DNA of 27,260 nucleotides, taken from an uncultured Clostridium sp. (GTDB lineage Bacteria; Bacillota; Clostridia; Christensenellales; CAG-138). Position numbers and translations under genes: made by a program. The notes below the pieces were generated by a model. That model saw nothing but the letters and a program-made list of their open reading frames with translations. It searched no databases and was not told the DNA's origin. Shown one piece after another: positions 21,796-27,260 of the stretch. The DNA lies in the NCBI GenBank assembly GCA_900542285.1, contig UQNF01000019.1, positions 1 to 27,260 on the forward strand, written 5' to 3'. How positions within the stretch are numbered: position 1 is the first letter of the stretch; every line of letters begins with the position of its first letter.

Positions 21796-22725
21796 TCACA
21801 TTCTATTCTGACGGTTTACAAATGTTCGAATGGAAGAATGCATGTTTATGACATGAGCAGTCTTGACATCGGTTTCTCCCTCTCCGTCGAGCGACCAGTC
21901 GATATTCTTTTCTCCCAGGGATTCCACCAGGATATCGCTTGCACTGAAAATACGAATGAGTTCACAGCTTTTAAGCTCCCTTGTGGTGATAGCGTTGACT
22001 ATCTTGCCAAGCTCCACGCCGTTTTTGGGATACTTTATGAGCAGTATCTCAAACTTGCCGTCATTCATATCGACCCAGCCGGGGTTAAGCCGAATGATCC
22101 CGCCGATTATCTTGGAATTGCTGATGGAGCAGAATACGAAATCGTCCTCCACGACCTCCTTGTTATCGAGGGTAAACCTTGCCCGAATAGGTTTTATATC
22201 CTTTATTGAGCTTATTCCTTTGATGAAATAGGCGAGAGAACCCCAGATGTTCTTCTGAAGCTGTGATGTCGAATAGGAAGCATCGGTGAATGCTCCGAAT
22301 GCACATACATAGGCGTAATAGCGGTCATTAAACAAACCCGTGTCGATGGGAACGATATCCCCTTGGGTAATGTTGTCGATTATCTCATTGACATCCGTAG
22401 GGATCTCAAGCGCATCGGCAAAGTCGTTTGTGCTTCCCGTCGGGATATAGCCGAACAGAGGCCTGTTTTCATGCGGTATCTGCATCATGCCCCTTATAAC
22501 CTCGTTGGCGGTACCGTCACCGCCGGAGCAGACGATAACATCGTTCTCCGCTCCGTGCTCGGCGGCTATCTCGGTTGCCGAACCCCTGCCGGTCGTAGTC
22601 AGCGCAGTACAGATATAGCCGCTTTCGGTCATGCGTTTGATGACCTCCGGCATCAGTCTTAGCGAACGCTTTTCTCCGGCTATCGGATTAAATATCAATA
22701 ACGCTTTTTTTCTTAATTCTTCCAT
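21796..22725 (-). CDS. Diacylglycerol/lipid kinase (YegS/DgkB family)
   Basis: A 309-residue soluble lipid kinase acting at the inner membrane face. The frame is open from an ATG at 22764, but GAGG lies 7 bp before the ATG at 22725, where homologous proteins begin (basic stretch then ALLIFNPIAG). Catalytic-domain motifs are FNPIAGE (11-17), GGDGTANE (68-75) and PTGSTNDFA (95-103); the C-terminal lobe follows. In Firmicutes the DgkB branch phosphorylates diacylglycerol released during lipoteichoic acid synthesis, returning it to phospholipid synthesis. It is last in the galE-LCP-kinase unit, 45 bp after the LCP stop, which supports a role in envelope polymer metabolism. Substrate (diacylglycerol rather than sphingosine) is inferred from family and context. 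Confidence 0.9.
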   Translation of the reverse strand: MEELRKKALLIFNPIAGEKRSLRLMPEVIKRMTESGYICTALTTTGRGSATEIAAEHGAENDVIVCSGGDGTANEVIRGMMQIPHENRPLFGYIPTGSTNDFADALEIPTDVNEIIDNITQGDIVPIDTGLFNDRYYAYVCAFGAFTDASYSTSQLQKNIWGSLAYFIKGISSIKDIKPIRARFTLDNKEVVEDDFVFCSISNSKIIGGIIRLNPGWVDMNDGKFEILLIKYPKNGVELGKIVNAITTRELKSCELIRIFSASDILVESLGEKNIDWSLDGEGETDVKTAHVINMHSSIRTFVNRQNRM

Positions 22726-22770
22726 TTCATGCCTCAGATTAACAGAATAATCAAGAAAATGCATCCGTTT

Positions 22771-23847
22771 TTATTCTTCATACAGATACTCGTTGATCAT
22801 CTGTTTGTTAGCCTCAATATCTATATGGATAACTGCCATTTTGCCTTCCCACGCATAATTCCATGTTTTTTCAAACGGTACGGGACGACTGTTCAGGCTC
22901 AGTTCTCCATTCAGTACGACGTCAATTGCAAGGGATACGAGCTGCGTTGGGCTCATGTTTGTCTCAACATCATCTATGAGATTATAAACGAGCGAAGCAA
23001 GGCTCGAAGCGCTGGTTTCCTCCCTGGCGCGGCGCAGGAATGCCATCATGACATTGCGCTGCCTCTCGGTCCTTGCCCAGTCGCCATTGCCTATCCTCCT
23101 GTTTCTGGCGTGGATAAGGGTCTGCTCACCGTTTAGGTGATGCCATCCCGCCTCGACCGGAAGCTTTTCGGTACTGCTCTTGTTGATATACTCTATCTCC
23201 TTCTCCGAAAGCTCGATATCTATTCCGCCGAGCTTATCGGTAATGCTTACGAGAGAAGAGAAATTGACCTTCATATAGTACTTTATATCCAGGTCAAAAT
23301 TGACGTTCAGGGTGTTGATGAGCATACCCACGCCGCCGTACATATAGGCGGTGTTTATCCTGTTCCACGCATCTCTTCCGGGAATGTATACCCAGCTGTC
23401 GCGCAGGAAAGACAGCATCTTGGCTTCCCTTGTGCGCTGATTGAAGGATACAAGTATAATGCTGTCGGTCCTTCCTCTGTCCCTGCCCCTTGAGTCGCTG
23501 CCGAGCATCAGAATATTTATCACATCCGGATCCTTTGGATTCGTTTCAAATATGGGATCCTCGGTCATGTCGTCGGGGTCTATCTCGATATAATAATCCT
23601 CGCTTAGGTCAAGCTCATCCTCATTGAGCACCGGAACAAGCGTTGCCTCCGGAGTCAATATCTCTATACCTCCGCTTGGTTTGGGCACGATACCGACAGA
23701 ATTCCTGCTCATGCCCTTGAGCTTCAGGTAAACGACCGCAAGCAGGAGCAATATCAACAATATGACCGCAAGCAGGATAATAAGCAGTATTCTTAGCTTG
23801 CTCTTCTTTTTATTTTGATTATTTTCTTCTTGCTGTTTTTCTTCCAT
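22771..23847 (-). CDS. LytR-CpsA-Psr (LCP) glycopolymer transferase
   Basis: A 358-residue membrane-anchored enzyme. The frame is open to 23937, but GGAGGG lies 6 bp before the ATG at 23847. It has a Glu/Lys-rich cytoplasmic tail, one membrane helix (about 19-42), a proline- and acid-rich linker and the LCP domain from about residue 110: NILMLGSDSRGRDRGRTDSI with the conserved aspartate and arginines, FLRDSWVYIPG, RINTAYMYGG, and the later HARNRRIGNGDWARTERQ with the arginines that bind the pyrophosphate of the lipid donor. LCP proteins move teichoic acids or capsular polymers from undecaprenyl-pyrophosphate to peptidoglycan. Starts 29 bp after galE and is followed by a lipid kinase. Confidence 0.93.
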   Translation of the reverse strand: MEEKQQEENNQNKKKSKLRILLIILLAVILLILLLLAVVYLKLKGMSRNSVGIVPKPSGGIEILTPEATLVPVLNEDELDLSEDYYIEIDPDDMTEDPIFETNPKDPDVINILMLGSDSRGRDRGRTDSIILVSFNQRTREAKMLSFLRDSWVYIPGRDAWNRINTAYMYGGVGMLINTLNVNFDLDIKYYMKVNFSSLVSITDKLGGIDIELSEKEIEYINKSSTEKLPVEAGWHHLNGEQTLIHARNRRIGNGDWARTERQRNVMMAFLRRAREETSASSLASLVYNLIDDVETNMSPTQLVSLAIDVVLNGELSLNSRPVPFEKTWNYAWEGKMAVIHIDIEANKQMINEYLYEE

Positions 23848-23876
23848 ATCGTCCCTCCGGATAATCCCTGTCAGGG

Positions 23877-24896
23877 TCACTCCTCGGCGACGTAGCCGTT
23901 GGGGTTCATCCTCTGCCAGCGCCAAGTATCCCTGCACATATCCTCAATGCTCTTTTCAGCCCTCCAGCCAAGCATCTCTTCGGCAAGCTTCGGATCGGCA
24001 TAAAGGGTTTCCACATCTCCGGGGCGGCGGTCGGTGATAACATACGGAATTTTAATCCCGTTTGCGGCTTCAAAGGCTTTGACTATATCCAGCACGCTGT
24101 AACCCTTGCCCGTGCCGAGGTTTACAGCGGTACAGCCCGTATGCTTTTCGGCATATCTGAGAGCAGCTATATGTCCCTTCGCAAGATCGACTACATGGAT
24201 ATAGTCCCTGACTCCCGTGCCGTCATGGGTATTGTAGTCGTTGCCGAATACCGAAAGCCTCTCACGCCTTCCGATTGCGACCTGAGAGATATAGGGCATG
24301 AGATTGTTTGGAATACCCTTGGGATTCTCGCCTATGCGGCCGCTTTCGTGCGCTCCGATAGGATTGAAATAGCGGAGCAGCATACAGGACAGCTTGGGGT
24401 CTGCGGCGCAGGCATCCCTCATGATCTGTTCGCTCATATACTTGGTCCAGCCGTATGGATTCGTGCACCAGGTATCCGCGCTTTCATCCACGGGGACGGT
24501 CTCCGGGAAGCCGTACACGGTTGCGGAGGAGCTGAAAACGAGAATATTGACGTTAAACTTCTCCATTGTCTCGATGAGCGTCATCGTGGAATCGAGGTTG
24601 TTGCGATAGTAGGCGAGGGGCTTTGCCACGGATTCTCCGACTGCCTTCAACCCTGCAAAATGTATGCAGGCGTCTATTTTTTCCTTGGAAAACAGCTCCT
24701 CGAGTGCCTCGCGGCAGGTCACATCTATCTTATAGAAGGCGACCTTTTTGCCGCCAAGCTCCTCAATGCGTGAGATGACCTCCTCGCAGCTATTGTAAAG
24801 ATTATCGGCAATAACGACTTCATAGCCTGCGTTCAGCAGTTCCACAGCGGTATGTGAGCCGATAAATCCGGCTCCGCCGGTCAATAATACCTTCAT
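23877..24896 (-). CDS. galE: UDP-glucose 4-epimerase
   Basis: A 339-residue cytoplasmic short-chain dehydrogenase-type enzyme that interconverts UDP-glucose and UDP-galactose (or the N-acetyl forms). It shows the NAD-binding GGAGFIG (7-13), the SSSATVYG block with S124, and the catalytic Y148-x-x-x-K152 in YGWTK, followed by LRYFNPIGAHESGRIGE, NNLMPYI and GTGVRDYIHVVDLA, all characteristic of GalE at the usual length. AGGAGG lies 9 bp before the ATG. It leads galE-LCP-lipid kinase, which suggests that its sugar feeds a wall glycopolymer rather than galactose catabolism. Three TTAAC repeats lie upstream. Confidence 0.95.
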   Translation of the reverse strand: MKVLLTGGAGFIGSHTAVELLNAGYEVVIADNLYNSCEEVISRIEELGGKKVAFYKIDVTCREALEELFSKEKIDACIHFAGLKAVGESVAKPLAYYRNNLDSTMTLIETMEKFNVNILVFSSSATVYGFPETVPVDESADTWCTNPYGWTKYMSEQIMRDACAADPKLSCMLLRYFNPIGAHESGRIGENPKGIPNNLMPYISQVAIGRRERLSVFGNDYNTHDGTGVRDYIHVVDLAKGHIAALRYAEKHTGCTAVNLGTGKGYSVLDIVKAFEAANGIKIPYVITDRRPGDVETLYADPKLAEEMLGWRAEKSIEDMCRDTWRWQRMNPNGYVAEE

Positions 24897-24939
24897 TTTC
24901 CTTCCTCCTTTGAAAATAAAGCAAAATTATTAAATATTT

Positions 24940-24965
24940 GTTAATCTACCGTTAATTACAGTTAA
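24940..24965 (-). promoter_or_regulatory. Three phased TTAAC repeats, PhoP-box-like
   Basis: On the minus strand TTAAC occurs at 24965-24961, 24955-24951 and 24944-24940, spaced 10 and 11 bp apart, so all face the same side of the helix. The pattern resembles the TTAACA-type direct repeats bound by PhoP-family response regulators in Bacillus. They lie 44-69 bp upstream of the galE ATG. Confidence 0.45.
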
Positions 24966-25020
24966 AAAACAGAAATAAACACGGAAAACATCGCATTAGC
25001 TTATTTCCCGGGATTGCTTA

Positions 25021-25575
25021 TCATTTATAGACCTCTTCCTTGAGCACTCCGATATAGGGAAGATTCCTGTAAATGCCGGCGAAATCAAGACCATAGCCTA
25101 CAACGAACTCATCGGGGATAACGAAACCGTAGTAATCCGGAGAAATGGCGCATGCTCTTCTGTTGGGCTTGTCCAGGAGCGTGATAAGCTTCAGCGAAGC
25201 GGGCTTCCTCTCGCGAAGCATACAGGTGAGATGATCCAGCGTCCTGCCGGAATCCATAATATCCTCGACGATGATGACATGCCTGTCGGTGATCGTCATA
25301 TCGAGATCCTTGAGGATGCGGACATATCCCGTCGTCTTCATGCTCTTGCCATAGGAGGATACGGACATGAAATCATATTCGCAATAATCGTCAAATTCCC
25401 TGGTAAGATCGCTGAAGAAATTCACCGAACCCTTCAGAATGCAGACAAAGATTGGATTTTTACCCTTATATTCCTCGGTAAGCCTTGCGGCAAGCTCCTT
25501 GACCCTGTTTTTGAGCGTTGGTTCATCAATGAGAATATGGTCAATATCGCTGTGAAGGTCGATTTTCTTTGGCAT
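25021..25575 (-). CDS. hpt: Hypoxanthine phosphoribosyltransferase
   Basis: A 184-residue cytoplasmic purine-salvage enzyme that joins hypoxanthine or guanine to PRPP. An in-frame TTG lies 21 bp upstream, but AAAGGA 7 bp before the ATG at 25575 fixes the start. It shows the LKGS loop (48-51), the flexible SVSSYGKSMKTTG loop (71-83), the PRPP-binding VEDIMDSGRTL (103-113) and the purine-binding DKPNRR and PDEFVVGYGLD segments. Full length for the family. It follows tilS by 81 bp on the same strand, the usual tilS-hpt order of Firmicutes; ftsH, often next, is replaced here by galE. Confidence 0.95.
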   Translation of the reverse strand: MPKKIDLHSDIDHILIDEPTLKNRVKELAARLTEEYKGKNPIFVCILKGSVNFFSDLTREFDDYCEYDFMSVSSYGKSMKTTGYVRILKDLDMTITDRHVIIVEDIMDSGRTLDHLTCMLRERKPASLKLITLLDKPNRRACAISPDYYGFVIPDEFVVGYGLDFAGIYRNLPYIGVLKEEVYK

Positions 25576-25656
25576 AATTGATCCTTTCCGGAGCAAGCTC
25601 CATAGGTTTGATTTATTGATTTATTTTAGCGGTAAAGTTTTTCGCTCGACCGTTAT

Positions 25657-27114
25657 TTACTTAGTTTCCTTATACAGGAGATAAAGTATCCTCTCCGTCC
25701 CTTCCGTCACCCGGACGGTTTCGGAAATCCTTATCTTCGGAACAAAGACTATCTCTCCTCCGCTTTCGACGATGGGCAGAGTCCTTCTTCGGTGGAGAGG
25801 AAGCTTGATATCCGTCATAATATCCCCAAGATTCTTTCTGCCCGGTGCGCCGACAGGGAAGAAGGAATCCCCATCCCTTTTTGTTCTGACGATAATTTCA
25901 TCGCCAAGCTTGGAAAAATCGAGATATCCCTTTTCTTTTTCTATCCTTGCGCCGGAAAGAAGCTTTCGCTTTACCCTTTCAGCCTCCGACCCATCAAGCA
26001 AGGAAACCTCCAGCTCTCCTGTGGGAGTTTTAACTGCTCCCAGCTTGGCGAAATCATCTCTTTCCGCTGAAAACAGAAGCTGCCCTTCCTCAAGAGCGGC
26101 CAATTTGAGAACGTCGCCGCTCAAAAAATCGACCGTGCAGGCATTGGCTTGAATTAGAATGCTGCCGACCTTTTCGCTTCTGCCGGCTGCGCCGTCAAAT
26201 AAAGCGACCGTTCGTTCGATGTCCGAAAACGAATAATCCTTCTCAATGCCGGAAAGGTTCAGAATATGCTTCGCTATCCTTCGCTTTACAGCGAGCGGCG
26301 CTGCGGCTATCCTCGCTTTATCGGCAGTAATTATTCCGTCTGTTTTTCTCACATATGAGCCGTATTCGCTCTCTATATATGAGCCGAAAAACGCCTCGTC
26401 CTCCGCAAGAATGGACGCATTTCTTGTCAGCGTTTCCGAAATAGAAGGATTAATGCCTCGTAAGAGGGGTATTATCTCAAGTCTCAGCCTGTTCCTGGAA
26501 GCATCCGCAATATCGTTGGTCTCGTCATGAACAAACGGTATGCCCCTCTCTTCCGCAGCTTTGACGATATCCGCCTTTGAAAAAAGCAGCATCGGGCGGA
26601 TTATCTCCGTGTGGCAGCCGCCTATCCCCATAATTGATGATGGCTTTATCCCGATAAGGCCGCTCATACCGCAGCCTCTTATGAGGTTGAGCAATATGGT
26701 TTCGGCATTATCGTCCATATGATGAGCGGTCGCAATAACGGTTTTATTCCCGTTATTTGATTTTTCATCCTGCGAAAGAGAGGATAAAAAGCCATATCGA
26801 AGCTCCCTCGCGGCGGTTTCTGTAGAAAGCTTCATTCTATCGGCATATTCCGGAACATTGCCCCTTCCGGTACGAAAAGGAATTGCGTTTTTTAAGCAGT
26901 AATCCTTTACCAAGGTTTCGTCACGAACAGCATTTTCCCTTATGCCGTGATTGAAATGAGCGGCAATAAGAGCTATATCCTTTATACCGCTGTTTATTAT
27001 TTCATTAAGAAGATAAAGAAGAAGCATTGAGTCAGCTCCGCCGCTGACGGCAGCGATGACCGTTCCGCCATCCGGCAAAAGCTCAGTGCTGAACTTTTTT
27101 ATAAGCTCTGTCAC
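25657..27114 (-). CDS. tilS: tRNA(Ile)-lysidine synthase
   Basis: A 485-residue ATP-dependent enzyme that adds lysine to C34 of the CAU-anticodon isoleucine tRNA, changing it to read AUA. The P-loop is SGGADS (24-29), followed by HFNHGIREN, AHHMDDNAET and the RNRLRLEIIPLL segment characteristic of the PP-loop synthetase domain; the C-terminal substrate-binding and TilS-C domains follow (PVGAPGRKNLGDIMTD near residue 425). The start is GTG at 27114, with AAGGGG about 11 bp upstream, a rather long spacing. A consensus promoter lies 33 bp upstream. Essential housekeeping gene, leading hpt. Confidence 0.95.
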   Translation of the reverse strand: MTELIKKFSTELLPDGGTVIAAVSGGADSMLLLYLLNEIINSGIKDIALIAAHFNHGIRENAVRDETLVKDYCLKNAIPFRTGRGNVPEYADRMKLSTETAARELRYGFLSSLSQDEKSNNGNKTVIATAHHMDDNAETILLNLIRGCGMSGLIGIKPSSIMGIGGCHTEIIRPMLLFSKADIVKAAEERGIPFVHDETNDIADASRNRLRLEIIPLLRGINPSISETLTRNASILAEDEAFFGSYIESEYGSYVRKTDGIITADKARIAAAPLAVKRRIAKHILNLSGIEKDYSFSDIERTVALFDGAAGRSEKVGSILIQANACTVDFLSGDVLKLAALEEGQLLFSAERDDFAKLGAVKTPTGELEVSLLDGSEAERVKRKLLSGARIEKEKGYLDFSKLGDEIIVRTKRDGDSFFPVGAPGRKNLGDIMTDIKLPLHRRRTLPIVESGGEIVFVPKIRISETVRVTEGTERILYLLYKETK

Positions 27115-27259
27115 AAGAAATACTTCCCCTTATAAATATCGATAACATTATAAGATAAGCGAGTATAAAAATCAATACTATTATGCTGTAATAAAGCTTT
27201 TTCACTGTTGAAGCGTCAAGCATAGGTGACACATTTCCTCTCAAGAGAGCAGTCAAGGG
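27083..27259 (-). CDS. Possible small membrane ORF overlapping tilS start
   Basis: A frame is open from the window edge to TGA at 27085-27083 and would overlap the first 32 bases of tilS. From its internal ATG at 27223 it would encode 46 residues with one long hydrophobic segment (KLYYSIIVLIFILAYLIM region). It could be the C-terminus of a membrane protein starting outside the window. Against this, the tilS promoter sits inside it and AT-rich promoter DNA can encode hydrophobic residues by chance; no good ribosome binding site precedes 27223. Confidence 0.3.
   Translation of the reverse strand, partial: PLTALLRGNVSPMLDASTVKKLYYSIIVLIFILAYLIMLSIFIRGSISCDRAYKKVQH
27147..27175 (-). promoter_or_regulatory. 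Sigma-A promoter of tilS-hpt
   Basis: On the minus strand TTGATT (27175-27170), 17-bp spacer, TATAAT (27152-27147). The start is expected near 27140. Confidence 0.8.
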
Positions 27260-27260
27260 T

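Noticed and set aside
25001..25013. TTATTTCCCGGGA shared with the feo palindrome region (3391-3403)
   Set aside because: Only one half of the palindrome is preserved, and 13-base matches are expected by chance in a window of this size.
1..27260. CRISPR arrays, tRNA, rRNA, T-box, SAM, TPP, FMN or cobalamin riboswitches, intact IS or phage genes
   Set aside because: I looked for regularly spaced repeats, conserved cores and transposase/integrase motifs and saw none.

Overview
The window reads like a chromosomal segment of a low-to-mid GC Gram-positive bacterium of the class Clostridia, probably an uncultured or gut-type lineage. Supporting signs are sigma-A promoters with 17-bp spacers and frequent extended -10 elements, AGGAGG-type ribosome binding sites, many lipoproteins with Gram-positive lipoboxes, a LytR-CpsA-Psr protein, a DUF975 protein, a yybP-ykoY riboswitch and a surface protein with an LPxTG-like tail. 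I cannot name the genus from sequence alone. No rRNA, tRNA, CRISPR array, prophage or intact insertion sequence was seen.

Left part (1-3.5 kb): three terminator-like hairpins at the left edge, a two-gene minus-strand unit (lipoprotein plus 4-TM protein), a small ribbon-helix-helix regulator, and a minus-strand lipoprotein preceded by a consensus promoter and a GC-rich leader of about 230 nt that may be a structured RNA.

Metal block (3.4-8.8 kb, plus strand): feoA-feoB for ferrous iron uptake, with a 16-bp palindrome inside the proposed promoter. A textbook Mn2+-sensing yybP-ykoY riboswitch and its terminator follow, controlling a P2A cation ATPase (Ca2+/Mn2+ exporter type). Next is a strongly expressed-looking secreted 5'-nucleotidase with its own consensus promoter.

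Cell-shape block (10.9-15.6 kb, minus strand): mreC-mreD-PBP2-HAD phosphatase, one operon from a consensus promoter, divergent from a FadR-type GntR regulator. mreB is not adjacent. A DUF975 membrane protein and an XRE regulator with a GyrI-like C-terminal domain follow.

Accessory/decay block (18.4-21.8 kb, minus strand): AT-richer, with a hairpin-rich non-coding stretch, a lipoprotein with two related halves, a secreted protein, a tiny membrane peptide gene interrupted by an in-frame TAG, a frameshifted and 5'-truncated ABC-transporter ATPase pseudogene, and another small lipoprotein.

Envelope/housekeeping block (21.8-27.2 kb, minus strand): galE-LCP-diacylglycerol kinase, which fits cell-wall glycopolymer assembly and lipid recycling and is preceded by three phased TTAAC repeats resembling a PhoP box. 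Then hpt and tilS, the usual neighbours in Firmicutes. The strongest regulatory finding is the riboswitch. The most promising unexplained items are the leader RNA candidate at 3.0-3.25 kb, the feo palindrome and the decayed ABC locus.
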